A stretch of 64,000 nucleotides of DNA, taken from Phytophthora quininea (taxonomy: Eukaryota > Oomycota > Peronosporomycetes > Peronosporales > Peronosporaceae). The position numbers and the translations under genes are program-made. Numbering within the stretch: position 1 is the first letter of the stretch; every line of letters starts with the position of its first letter. The notes below the pieces were generated by a model. That model did no database searches. It saw only the letters and a program-made list of their open reading frames with translations, and was not told the origin of the DNA. The stretch covers positions 62,001 to 126,000 of the forward strand of contig JAAVTG010000581.1 of the NCBI GenBank assembly GCA_011947345.1, given 5' to 3'. Positions 1-10,818 of the stretch are shown piece by piece.

Positions 1-432
1 TCCTCTGCATACCGCTGCATTCCAAGGTTCTAAAGCAGCACAGCTCAGTGTCGCGACAATGACAATTGCTCTCTGAAGCTCCAGCAGTCCGCACCTCTAG
101 CGCTGTCATCACATGATCGTCCGTGATGCGATAGTTCTCCTTGGTCGTGGCATCCTCCGCAATAGTATTGGCTTCCTGGCCCACTCGCTGCACGAAGTCT
201 GCAGTAAAAAAGCAGTAAAAAAAACAGCAATAGTCAAATAGGCTGCAGGATTGACGACCTCCAGCGCACTCGTTGACCCAATCGATCGTCTCCTTGGAGA
301 TGGGCATGTCGTCGCCCACCACCTCTTGCAGCAGCTTCTCCACGGCACCTACAGGTCGCCCAAACACAGCAGCATGAGCTTGCCTCCTTAAACTGCGCGC
401 ACACATTGCATACCTCTTGGCAGTGCGCTCAT
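1..432 (-). CDS. Dr1/NC2-beta-like histone-fold protein, 3' end cut by window
   Basis: Four exons can be read on the minus strand: 432-414, 348-259, 198-95 and 29-1, all with GT..AG introns. The joined product starts MSALPRGAVEKLL and contains VNECAGDFVQRVGQEAN and VMTALENLGMQRYAE. These match the layout of the Dr1/NC2-beta histone fold, where helix 2 carries a conserved E-x-x-EAN-x-I pattern and the fold ends in a H-V-x-x-ALExLGF-like segment. Dr1 pairs with DRAP1 to bind TBP on promoters and modulates RNA polymerase II initiation. The C-terminal tail lies beyond the window edge. The start at 432 is chosen because an upstream 19-base exon restores the frame. It is divergent from the gene at 536, with 103 bases between the two starts. 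A POLE3/CHRAC-type histone-fold protein is the main alternative. Confidence 0.62.
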
Positions 433-535
433 GCTGCTCTTTTGTATTTTGTGTGCTTCTAAAACTACAGATTGCGTGGTCCACCTCAAGTTGAAGTCAA
501 TTTGGTATCAATAGTTGCCTTTTTTCAGTCTAAGA

Positions 536-2348
536 ATGGGGAGGCAGGTGGTGACTCCTGAGCGAGACGCTGGGGCTTCCATCGACAACCCAAGTGCCAT
601 CCCATTGCCCCCGCAGTTGGTTGTTGCCTTCAGATACCATCAAGTGTGCAGGTTCTGGCTGGAGAAGGCGGTCTTGCTGACGGATGGCGTGCAGCTCTTT
701 GCGCTCATGTGGCAGCTCTCCCAACCGTGGCCGTGGCCTGCTCGCTGGCTGCAGGCGAGCCGCTGGACGAACGCTTTCAACCTGGACGTGTTCAGCTTCC
801 GAACCACTGGCGCTGCGATGGGGTCGACGTCGCAGGCCTTTTCCGTGTGGGGAGAAATGCATCACTATTGGCTCTATGCCTTGGCTTGGGCGTTAGTTCC
901 TTGGGGTGGGGTATTGACTCTCCACACTGCAAAGAAGTTCTGGTATCGGCACGGGAGGAGCGACTTTTTGTTCCAAAATGCGATCTGGGAGAACGTGTTG
1001 CTGCAGCTGCTGCAGTTTCTGTACGTGCCGGTCGGACTTGCGGTGCTTCGGCTGGTCAACTGCAACGCTGATGGAGCGGTGGCGGATCCCACTAACATGG
1101 GAACTTGTGGAAGTGCAGGGCACGTTATTGCTGTGATGCTGATAACTTGCGGGCTGGGAGGCTGCTTTCTGCTTGGACTACCGTGGTTCTTGCGACGTCG
1201 AATTCGTGAGTCTCTGAGCCAGTCGAGCGTAAAAGGCCACGAGCGATTTCTGCAAGCAAGAGAGCTAGAATTCATGCTAGGCACATCTGACACGTATCTG
1301 GAGCTGTACATGCCTCAATATGCGTCGTTCCGAAGACATTCGGTGGAGATGCCGGTTCAGGTGTGCGTGCTGAAGCTCTTCTTGTTGATCGCTTTCTCGA
1401 TTCTGCGATCGGCCCCGCCTTCCACAGCAAATCAAGGCACTCAAGGGGTTTCTTCTTTTTCGGGGTAATTACCATGGCGATATGGCGGACGTGGAGGCAT
1501 CCGTATCGCTGTGTGTCGAGCTCATACCTGGCGAGGCTCGTCGACTGGACTCTTGTGGCCAATGGGATATTTGGTGAGATAAAAACCCATAAATTAGTTG
1601 CTTTTCGAGGGATACTTTCTAATGTGCCCTCTGTCCTCAGTGTTAATGTGCGCAAATGGCGTCCGGAGCGCTCTCACTGTATCAACGTCAGTCACCGCAG
1701 CGTTGACCTTCTTGAATGTTTCGTGTTTCGTCATAGTCAGCGTGGCAGGATTGTCTGTACTAGTTGTATGGCAATTCTATCCTGCCACAGCGAGGAAAAG
1801 AGGAGTGTGCTGGCCTACAAACCCCAGAATGAAGGAAATTGCGAGCTTCGAAGCGAAGTTGGCGGTTTGGGTGGAAACAATCACTAATGCTAAGCAAACG
1901 ATCCTGGAAGCTCTTGTTGTAGCTCCATCCATGCGGTCAATTGATGAACTGCAAGCCACTCTCGAGCAAATAGAAGCCTGCTGTCAAGAAGCCACGGATT
2001 GCAATCACCTGTTCATGGTAAGTCAGCAATTAAATATTCTTCCTGAGCTGATGCTTTTGTTTTTGTCTAGGACCAATTGTATGAGCTTTCTCTCTACGTC
2101 TACGAGCTCTACGTGGAGGCGATGGCGTCGAATCCTTTTCATCGAATTTCCTTCCCGGCAAAAGAGCTGGAGACGTTGGTGGCATATTGCAACGCCGTAG
2201 TGATCGTCACGTGCTTCTCTCCTCCAGAAGTCGACGCATTTTGAAGAAACTAGGCATTGCCGAAACCTGGATTCGCCGACATCGTAGCCCGAGCACGCAA
2301 ATCGATAGCATGGAAGCAATCAAGGAAATCGATCCGCAACTGTATTGA
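536..2348 (+). CDS. polytopic membrane protein, oomycete type, unknown function
   Basis: I do not recognise the family. The first exon (536-1573) encodes a protein with about six to eight hydrophobic helices. A second exon (1641-2017) adds two more (including SCFVIVSVAGLSVLVVWQFY), and a third begins at 2071. Introns at 1574-1640 and 2018-2070 have good GT..AG ends and keep the frame. After the last helices a soluble tail is helical and charged, with the segment DQLYELSLYVYELYVEAMA. Around 1,400-1,460 two one-base shifts are needed to keep the conserved-looking segment before GVITMAIWRTW. Another near 2,200 joins a plausible tail ending near 2348; without it the frame stops at about 2244. The ATG at 536 is used because there is no better ATG upstream. 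A role in the plasma or vacuolar membrane is only inferred from hydrophobicity. Confidence 0.55.
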
Positions 2349-2972
2349 AATTCGAAACGAGTTTGCCTTAACCCCTTTACCCCGCTATCCGGGACGTGCT
2401 AGTAGCTACCCCTTCCTACAGCATCAGCAGGTTAATGCCGGAGACCACCGGCTATCCTGATGCCACCCGCGGGCACACACAGGACACTTGTGGTTTTTCA
2501 AGGCGTCACGCCGGAGGAAAAGCCTTCGTCATGACGACTGCACCAAGGATTAACTGTTTCTGCAGCTGGTACGCCGTCGCGTAGATGCTTGTGCTTGATT
2601 TTCACCTTGCCTTGGGAGTTGAGAGGGTCACTTGAGCTTGGTCGCTGAGCTTCAGACGACACTTGAGAACCCACGGGGCTTGGACACACAAGGAGGTCCA
2701 CCCTCAAGCTCGGGCTCGAGGGGACCTCTGGCTGCATAGCCTCCGGCGGTCTTCGTCGCCAGATGCACACGTCGTGCATTGCGCTGGAGCTGGAGCTTGG
2801 GCGAGCAAATGGCTAACTGAGCGATGGAAGCAGGGTCCGTCAAGCACTGGCGGCAGTCAGCTTCCGTGGTGGTGGCTTCCTTCCATGGCGGCTGCCAAAG
2901 CAATATTTTGGCGCTACAAGGGTTAAAGATAGTAGATATTCCTGTCAAGCATCGGCTCGGCTCGGTGTGGAA
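2349..2972. other. intergenic stretch, no gene recognised
   Basis: About 620 bases between the membrane-protein gene and the kinesin start. Open frames on both strands (for example 2498-2779 minus, up to 93 codons) show no motif, no splice pattern and no recognised family. The kinesin promoter and 5' leader must lie in its right-hand part. Confidence 0.5.
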
Positions 2973-5630
2973 ATGGGCGAAGTCGTTGAAGCCGCTGAAC
3001 GTGTTCGCGTAGTGGTGCGAGTCCGTCCTCCGAATGAGCGCGAGCTGCAATCTCCCTACCAACTGTTGACAGTGGATAGCGGAGCAAGCCAAGTTTTCGT
3101 ATCCAAGAAGAAGGCCAAGCACGAAGCAGACCGCGAGCTGCGATTTTCCTACGACCACATTTTTGACGACAAGGCCGAGCAAGCCGATGTGTTTCGTTAC
3201 CTGCGAGATGGCGTTCAGCAAGTCGCTCAGGGGTTCAACTGCACGATATTTGCTTACGGGCAGACAGGAACGGGAAAGACGCATACAATGCTGTGAGTGT
3301 GGCAACTATTAGTTGTGCATTGGCGAATGTATACTAATCGTTTTCACGACAATCGCAGGGAAACGATCTGGAGCACCATCTTGACATGACGAACCCAGCG
3401 TCCGAAGAGCCCGAATGCTCTCCAAATTGGGGGTCATTCCTCGCGCGATCGAGAGTTTGTTTGAAGAGCTTCGGTCCATAAGTCGCCATGGCTCAGCTGG
3501 CGTCGTCCACTGCTCGTACATGCAGATTTACAACAACGACGTTTTCGATCTACTCCAAGAAAACAAGCAGCACATGAAAGACCCTCTCGCCGTGCGAGAA
3601 ATGACCAAAGGCAATGGAAAGCAAATTTACGTGAGTGGTCTGTCGGAGTTCCGTGTGACGAGCGTCCAAGAAACCCTGCAGCTGTTGAAGACAGGCAACC
3701 GGAATCGAACGATCCGTGCAACGACGTACAACGAAAAGAGCAGTCGCAGTCATGCGCTCCTGCAGCTCTCGGTTGAGGTCGAATCAAGAGGGATGGAGAG
3801 CGCGACGACAATCATCCGGCGTGCTAAGCTCAACCTGGTGGACTTGGCAGGCTCGGAGAAATGGGACTTGGATGTCGCCATGGGGTGCGATCGCAGCAAG
3901 GAATTGACCAATATCAACCAGAGTCTCTCGGCGCTAGGCAATGTCATCTCTGCGCTTGTCAACCCAAAGCGGACGCACATTCCGTATCGCGACTCAAAAT
4001 TGACTCGGCTGCTTCAGGATAGTTTGGGCGGCAACACTCGAACTGTCGTGATCGCCACAGTCTCCCCATCGGAGACAGCTCTGGATGAAACCATTTCCAC
4101 ACTCCAATTCGCAGACCGAGCCAAACGCGTCACAGTTCGAGTGAAAGTGAACGAGTTGGTGGACGACGCGATCTTGCTTGCTCAAGCCCAGCGAGAGATC
4201 TCTCGACTGCGATTGCTACTGAAGCAAAGTACCTCCCATCAACAGGTAGCAGCGCTGGAAGAGCAAGTTGGTCGCTTAGCAAAAGAGAAGGCATCTCTCA
4301 CAGCTGAAAACCAAAAACTGCGTCGAACCATCGCCAGCCTCCGTAAAATTTCTGAAGGTTCACCAGCTCCAACTGCAAAGCACAGCGAAGTTCTATCACT
4401 TTTGATCAAACATCCAACACCACCGGCACAGCAAAGCAACCGTACGACCATTGATGAACGACCTCATACTGCATCGACAACGACTTTGCGATTGGATCAG
4501 CTACGACTCGATCTAAATGCTCTGGGCAGTCAAACACGAATTAAACCTGAGGTTATCGCCGCGTTTGCCGATGAAAACGCAGAAAACGAGCGGTTCGAAC
4601 AGGCAACCAAAGCGCAAGAGTCGATTCTGCAAGAAATTCAAACTGAACGGCGTGCGCTAGAACGGCAGCTCGAACTCTTGTCTGGTGGTGGGAATCAAAT
4701 ACCAGACGACGGGACGGACGGGAATGGCGTTGACTCCAGCAGAGACGAGGAGGAGCCGTGTCCAATTTGTGGTCGCGACATTGACGACCACAGCGATGCC
4801 GAATTGGATCACTGCATCGACCTAGAAATGAACCTGGTGAAGCAGCAGCTTACAACTGCAGCAACAACAGTCTCAGTGTCCGGTGCTGAAAACCTCAGTG
4901 CTGCAAGACGCAGCACGCCTCAAGCAGGAGTCGGTCCGCGTACTGGAGCTTCGGAGCCTAGAACTCGACGGGTGTCGACCTCAGCGCACGAAAAACCGAG
5001 CCCATACTTGTCGAATGGTGCTCGCAAGCCCTCCACGCCGCAGCAATCGAGACCTGCGAGGGAAGGCAATCGAAGTACTTTCGAGGTCTCACGGAAGAGC
5101 GGTCTGCGAACCAATTCCTCGAGGTCGTCGGATGGCAACAACCAATCCGACAGTCAACCACCCTCATCACCGCCTCGACGATCTATCCCCATTCTTCGCC
5201 AAGGACACAAGGGGCTGAAGGCTTTGAAGAAGTTCCGGTCCGAATCTCCGTACAACAACGTAATGCGCAAGGACAAACGCGCAGCTTCACCTCAAATATC
5301 TTCATCAACACCATCTACCACCGAACCAAATCTCGGAGAATCCCCTCGCCCAGTGACCGCCATTGCCAATTCAGTGCGAGACATTGGATTGGAGCTGAGT
5401 GTGTATAAATTCAGGTGGGCATTCGGTTTGCTGTCGGCAAAGGTTTAGCTCGTGTTCTCACGATTTTCTTGCTTGTGGTGTAGATACGACTGCTGGTACA
5501 ACTGCACCATTGTGGGCTACGACAAAAGCGACGAATACACTGCTGCCAATACGACTGCGGCGACAAGCAATGGCAGGACATCTCTGGTCGAAACGTGAAA
5601 GTCATTGGCAGAGTGGACGACTCGAACTAG
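2973..5630 (+). CDS. kinesin motor protein with zinc-finger-like and C-terminal tudor-like module
   Basis: An N-terminal kinesin motor for ATP-driven movement along microtubules. The P-loop FAYGQTGTGKTHTM lies near residue 100. Switch I is SSRSH and switch II is DLAGSE, followed by NINQSLSALGNVI and HIPYRDSKLTRLLQDSLGG. A coiled coil follows the motor. Then come a Cys/His cluster (CPICGRDIDDHSDAELDHC), a long Ser/Pro/Arg-rich tail, and after an intron (5415-5483) a short module with YDCWYNCTIVGYD and YDCGDKQWQDISGR that resembles a tudor/SH3-like fold. The first intron is 3293-3358 with a TACTAAT branch site. One-base shifts are needed near 3,360, at a G run near 3,430, and near 5,540. The ATG at 2973 gives the motor directly. 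An N-terminal motor predicts plus-end movement; the subfamily is not assignable by eye. Its end is 28 bases from the convergent UTP4 gene. Confidence 0.9.
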
Positions 5631-5658
5631 TCGGAGGCTTGGATAAAATGCAATCTAT

Positions 5659-7804
5659 TTACTTTCCATACTTATGACGGTGGAGAGCGCCAGGCAGGCG
5701 ACTCAGCACCTTCAGCCACGGGGTCTCCACGATGATCATCTCGTTCTCCGCCACAAAGTCCACGAACGACAGCGGGCGGTAGCGGTTAATCACACGGCAG
5801 AATCCGTCCTCGAGCTCCACTAGGTCGCCTTCAGCAGCATTCTTACTGTCGGACTCAGTGCCGATGCTCATGGCACGACTTCGACGAGACTTCTTGGGAG
5901 GGACCTTGGCGGGGCCGTCCAGCTGCTTCCCCATATTGATCTGGTACAGGCTGGCTTGCGAGTAGAGGTACAAAAAGTCGGGGTTCGCCGGGTCGAAAGT
6001 CATGCCCTTGATGTTCCTGCCTTCCACGAGCTCCTTCGGGAACTGTTCGTGGGTCTTGCGGTACCAGTCCGAGAGGCGCTTGGTCTCCACATCGTAGCAA
6101 ACAAAGCTGTTCGACACGAGGGTCGCCACTAGGGTCTTACCGGACGGGTTAAAGCCGATGCTGGTGTGCATCTCGCTGGGGTGAGGCAGGTGGCAGTAAA
6201 ACTGCATCGAGTCCAAGTTGTACACCGCGAGGTTGTTCGCCGCATCGCCAGTGGCCAGCCATTGACCATCCGATGAAACAGTCAGCGACACAATCGGAGA
6301 CTGCGCAGCGGCTTCCTCCTCCAGCAGGAGCAGGTGTGGCCACATTGAATGTCTTGATAACCTCCATCTTCGTCAGGTCCAACACGCGGATCTGGTGCGA
6401 CGAAGACGCCACCACCAATCGGGTCGAGTCGGGAGAAAACGCGAGCACACGCGCAGGTCCAGCAGCACTACGAGGAAGCGACGTGATCTTGCGGGGCTGG
6501 TAGTCCTGCTCAGTATCCAGCGCAAACAACTTGAGCTCCTTCGACGTCGAGCAAGCCACAAAAGTGGCGTTCGGAGCAAGAGCCGAGCACGACAGATTAA
6601 AGGCGTCACCCAACTGGAGCTCTAAGAGCAGCTTGTGCTTCTTGGAGATTTGACCCGTGACAGTCGACTGCGTGGCCAAACGCCACAGATCCAGTGAGGT
6701 AGACTTCTGCACCATCAGCACGCGCTTCTCGTTGGCGAGCGCAATTGTCTGACGGTACGGCATGGACGCAATCTTAAACGGTCGGTGCACGTTGAAGCTG
6801 CTGCCACGGTACCACACGAGCTGAGTGTCAATGCCACCAGAAACCAGCACGGACTTGGACGACAGCGCCAACGCACGCACATCGTGGCTGTGTGCGCGGT
6901 GACTGTACGAGTAGGCCCAGGTGCTGTTGCCGCTCTGGGACGTCGAGCGTCGTAACTCCACCACCTGGTTGTCCACACCCGAGGCAAAGAGCGTGTTGTT
7001 GCTGGCGTCCACACAGATGGCCAGAATGTCCGCCGTCAAGTGCGAAAACTTTTGCAGCAGCGTGCCCGTGGGGGCGTTCCAGAAGCTCAAGTTGCCGCTC
7101 GAGTCTCCGCTCACGAGCGTCAAGTCCTCCAACACAGTCAGCGACCAGACCACCGACTTTTGCTTGGCCAGACTCTCGAGCGTGATCCTCGACTCGTTGC
7201 GTCCCGTAGCTGCGTTCCAGCAGTTGATTGTCCCTGCTTCGCTGCCCGAGAAAATCTTCTGTGCCTTGTCGTGCCACGCCAGGGACACGATGCGTCCGCC
7301 CGAGGTCAGGAAGCTCTTGCGGAAGAACAGCTCGTTGTTCTCGAACGAGAAGAGTCGGATGCGGCCGTCCTCGCAGCCCAGCGCCAACTGCTGGGCCTCA
7401 GCGTTGATCACCATGCTCCAGACGGGGCCTCCGTTCGAGTCCAGCACGTGCTTCTTGGCCAGGAGCTGCAGATCCACCTCCCAGAGCGTACCGTCCAGCG
7501 ATGCAGCGAACAGGCGGCCGTCGAGACTCCAACAGAGCGCCGAGACCTGGCTCTGCGTGGATCCGGCCACTACAAACTGCAAATGCCACTTGCGGCCGAC
7601 GCTCCAGAGCTCCACGTCCCCGTTGGCGCGCGCCACGGCCAGTCGCTCGCCCGACGCGTTGAAGCTCAGAGCGTGGATGGCGAAGGGCATCCAGTCCACG
7701 AAGCGGCAGCGATGGACCTGCAGCGCATTGGCAGAGGAGGCGTCCGACGCCTTGCGCTTCTTGGTGGACGGCGTCGCGGCGGACAGAGCGGACTTGGGCA
7801 TCAT
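5659..7804 (-). CDS. UTP4: U3 snoRNP / t-UTP subcomplex WD40 protein UTP4 (cirhin-like)
   Basis: About 710 residues, close to the usual length of UTP4/cirhin, made of two WD40 propellers. The N-terminus (after a basic linker with KKRKASD) has RFVDWMPFAIHALSFNASG, then GGPVWSMVINAEAQQLALG and VSGDSSGNLSFWNAPTGTL. These follow the order seen in UTP4: ..GRIRLF.., ..SRILSLSWH-like.., ..HDVRALA..SGGIDTQLV... UTP4 acts in the nucleolus in the t-UTP subcomplex that nucleates the small-subunit processome and supports pre-rRNA transcription. The ATG at 7804 is preferred to the upstream TTG. A one-base shift near 6,310 joins the first part (ending around IKTFNV) to the second (QSPIVSLTVSSDGQWLATG); both halves are well conserved, so I treat it as an error. 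Stop TAA at 5659-5661. Confidence 0.88.
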
Positions 7805-8223
7805 GTCAGTCAAGTTACCGAATGGTCTCAGCAGTCAATTGCTTGGTTGGTTGGCGAGCGAAATGGTTTGATGATTGTAAACCTAATTCTGTGTTTATTG
7901 CGCGTTTTATTTGCACACTTCAAAGCAAAGACGGGCCGGATTCGCTTCTCTCTGTCAGATAGTGAGCACTCAGTAACAAACCGGCCAAGGAACTGTGAAT
8001 CCCCTGCGACACAAATGAGGCGGCGTCAAACAAAAACATACTCATGAACCTATCGCGATTTAATGGCTTTGTTGGAAAGAGGGGTGTCTTGCCTACGTTT
8101 TGGGCCCCTGTCTGCCCCGGAATATTGAAAACCTGAGAAGCAATGCTGCCGTAAAAGAGGCAGCAAACGCACGTGCCATCGTCTCGACCCGCTGCCGTCG
8201 AGCGACGGGAAGAAGTCACGACA
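7805..8223. other. promoter side of UTP4 and left edge of transposon island
   Basis: No coding signal is recognised. An open frame on the minus strand (7920-8504) overlaps a decayed endonuclease read on the plus strand and looks like its shadow. The UTP4 promoter is expected just right of 7804. Confidence 0.4.
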
Positions 8224-9132
8224 TGTTCAGCGAGAGCACCAACGGTGTGCTGGTCTTGGCCAACTTCACTCCTACTGAGATAGTGAGGAATTACGCTTTG
8301 TCGCGGACTACATGGCGACGCGGTGAAATGTCGACCGCGGCAAAAGTGCAAGCACACTGCTGCTGATGCGTTTTTCGTGACGCTCAGCGTCATAAGAACG
8401 GCGGTGATTGGGGAATGCTCGCCAACTTGATTGAAATTGAAGCGCCCAAGTTTGACTAGTTGCTTGTGCACTTCCTTGAATTGCTCTCGCCGCGCCTGTA
8501 CCACCTATACGATGAGCAAGCAGCACGCACCGACACGATGAGAAAGGTGGTGTTGTCGGGCCACGCATTTGGTCTGTTGCGAGCTACGCTGTTGATGTTA
8601 CATCCCAGCAAGGAAATATGCCAGCGGCACGCAGGCTGAACAGGCAGAGTACTACAGCGTAAAGATCAAATTGTATGGGTTTAGCTATCAAGTGCTCTCA
8701 ATATTGTTGCGGCTCAGTCACCATCATCTTGTTCTTCCTTGCGAACAAAGCGTTTAACAAAGCCGCAGCAACTAAAGAGACGCCGGGAGAGGGCATGGCG
8801 GACGCCGGCCCTCACCTCGAGCGCTTTCTGCTTCACGGATCATCCTCGCCGATAAAGGCTACCAAGGCATTGCCGACACGTACCACGTTGTCCACCCGAA
8901 GCGTTGCAGTTCAACTGTGCCGCGCACGGTGGAGGAGGAGATGACCAACTTCAACATTTTCGTCCGACTGTATTACGGTTGAAAAACACCTTCGGAAGAC
9001 TTTTTACACTTGCAGAGACAAATACCGGTGGCAAGAGGCGAAATACTTTCGGGCTTGTGTAGCCTTCACGAACGTCCAAGTGCGTGCGCATCCCCTTCGT
9101 GCAGACGACACCAAACCTATGGGCGTCATCTA
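8224..9132 (+). pseudogene. decayed DDE superfamily endonuclease (Harbinger-like, DDE_Tnp_4 type)
   Basis: Fragments in several plus-strand frames line up in the order expected of an oomycete DDE endonuclease. An N-terminal piece (ANFTPTEI) is followed by GDWGMLANLIEIEAPKFD, a first catalytic region YAVDVTSQQGNMP, YYSVKIKLYGFSYQVLS, a second region ILADKGYQG, and a C-terminal end RWQEAKYFRACVAFTNVQV..HPLR stopping at 9132. There are several stops and shifts, and the middle of the gene is not continuous, so it cannot make a transposase. It once catalysed cut-and-paste of its element. Terminal repeats were not found. The Tc1/mariner insertion lies about 120 bases downstream. Similarity is to repeated oomycete elements as I remember them; a database search would fix the family. 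Confidence 0.62.
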
Positions 9133-9252
9133 AACCAAGATTACACTACGAGACCGCAAGCGATACGCGATGCGGTTACTTTGCCTTGCCACGGAAGTCC
9201 CGCCTGTTGACAAAGTGGACAACAGTGGCAGCGACGGATCAATGACGTAGTA

Positions 9253-9475
9253 CAGTGCTCGCCAGGCTTTATGAACATGATGGTTTTCGGCTTCAGCTCG
9301 GCAAATTTCAGCCGTTTTCAGCCCAGATTGTACTATCATAACTTGTTTTTTAAGGGCTTTCGATTGGCGCATGTTTCGTCTGCCAATGGCGAGTCAGTCA
9401 AAAGGTTTACCAGAATATTACATATGACGGTGCGACAAAAGTAACGAACACAGTTTTGTCGGAGTGGTAAGATTG
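9253..9475 (+). repeat. left terminal inverted repeat of the Tc1/mariner element
   Basis: This 223-base arm is the reverse complement of 10597-10818 with about seven differences, including one base in a T run. It begins CAGTGCTCGCCAGGC directly after TA and ends TGGTAAGATTG. Confidence 0.92.
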
Positions 9476-9510
9476 GAATTCAATCAGGTTAAAGCTCTCC
9501 AACGTCATTG

Positions 9511-10499
9511 CTAATACGATATATATGATTCCCCGTTCGTCAGCACCTTTTCACAGCGCTTTCGCTGCGAAAGCACCAGTGCTGTCAAAGTTGTAGTCGG
9601 GATAATATCCCACGCTCTCAGAATCGCCTTCTTGAGGTCTTCAACCGAGTCGTACTGGCGTCCTCCTGCGTACACATGCTGCGTCATGATTCCCCAGACG
9701 TTCTCGACCGAATTGAGGTCTGGTGACAGCGCTGGCCAATCGAGAAAACGAATTTCTTGGTCTTGAAGCCACTCCATTGTTACCCTCGACCTGTAGCATG
9801 AGGCGTTGTCCTGCTGAAAACTTTGCGTCTCCGTATCGATGAACGGTTGCAAACGCGTCGCTAGCGTCAAGATATACTTGGTCGAGTCCTGCTTGCCAGT
9901 TAGAATCTTCAATTCCGTCTTCTTTCCTCCAGCGAAGCCTCCCACACCTTCACCGATTCACCACCTGTGTGGCGACGCATGTTGACGTGCTCAGGGCGTC
10001 TAGAATCCACCCACTGGAATCGCATGCCATCTGGACCATCGAGGCTCCACATCTTCTCGTCGCTGAAGACGATATAGCATTACTCGAGGTCGTCCATGAG
10101 CGTCATGTCGGCAACTCACTTCACACGTGCGTCGCGATGCCGTTTCATGAGCATGGGACCGGCCTTGATCTCCTTGTAGGTAAGCCAGTCGACGTCCTTG
10201 AGCACGCGCTGGATCGTGCGCACACTGCCGGCCAACTGGAGCCTGTTCTTCACCTTTGCCGCCGACAACTTCTCCGTGGAGACCGCTCTCAAGATCCTCC
10301 TCTTCTCGCGTTCGGTCGCAGACGGAGGGCTTCCTTGGTAAGGCTTGACGTGTTGCTTTGCAGGAGAGCTAACGACCTTGTGGCACGCCCCCAGAGACCG
10401 GTGGAGACCCGCAGCGATGGTTCTCAGCGGCACACCCGACGCAGAAAGCGACTTGATCGACTTGCGCTCTTGGTCCGTCAGTAATTTGCCTATTGTCAT
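9511..10499 (-). pseudogene. Tc1-type DD34E transposase, inactivated
   Basis: The gene reads from the ATG at 10499 (MTIGKLLTDQERKSIKSL), with a helix-turn-helix DNA-binding region (GVPLRTIAAGLHRSLG) followed by a second (SAAKVKNRLQLAGSVRTIQR). The catalytic core keeps all three acidic residues: FSDEKMW, QQDNASCY and SPDLNSVENVWG. There are 34 residues between the second Asp and the Glu, the DD34E signature of the Tc1 group. It is broken by a TGA and a TAA between about 10,080 and 10,120 and by a missing G near 9,945 (in VWGGF). The normal product would bind the terminal repeats and catalyse cut-and-paste at TA sites. It lies wholly inside the inverted repeats. Enzyme made elsewhere in the genome could still mobilise the element. 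Confidence 0.88.
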
Positions 10500-10596
10500 C
10501 CTGTTCGATTCGAAAGTGGCCACAGCATCCACCAGTCCTTGGTCTTGGCTCAAACGCAATTACAACGCGAAATGAATGGTTGGGACCAAACTTACG

Positions 10597-10818
10597 CAAT
10601 CTTACCACCCCGACAAAACTGTGTTCGTTACTTTTGTCGCACCGTCATATCTAATATTCTGGTAAACCTTTTGACTGACTCGCCATTGGCCGACGAAACA
10701 TGCGCCAATCGAAAGCCCTTAAAAACAAGTTATGATAGTACAATCTGGGCTGAAAACGACTGATATTGGCCGAGCTGAAGCCGAAAACCATCATGTTCAT
10801 AAAGCCTGGCGAGCACTG
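10597..10818 (-). repeat. right terminal inverted repeat of the Tc1/mariner element
   Basis: This 222-base arm is complementary to 9253-9475. The outer end is GCCTGGCGAGCACTG followed by TA at 10819-10820. Confidence 0.92.

Larger units (their letters stand above)
9253..10818 (-). mobile_element. Tc1/mariner-type transposon, complete but inactive, 1,566 bp
   Basis: Both ends read CAGTGCTCGCCAGGC.. inward and are flanked by TA (9251-9252 and 10819-10820), the expected target-site duplication of Tc1/mariner elements. Two long inverted repeats enclose a transposase pseudogene on the minus strand. The arms differ at only a few positions, so the insertion is fairly young, yet the transposase has stops and a shift. 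It sits in the island between UTP4 and the ABCC genes. Confidence 0.9.

Noticed and set aside
2498..2779. A 93-codon frame upstream of the kinesin gene.
   Set aside because: No motif, and codon use shows no bias; treated as intergenic.
7920..8504. A 194-codon minus-strand frame beside UTP4.
   Set aside because: It overlaps the decayed DDE endonuclease, whose motifs are on the plus strand, and has no similarity that I can see.
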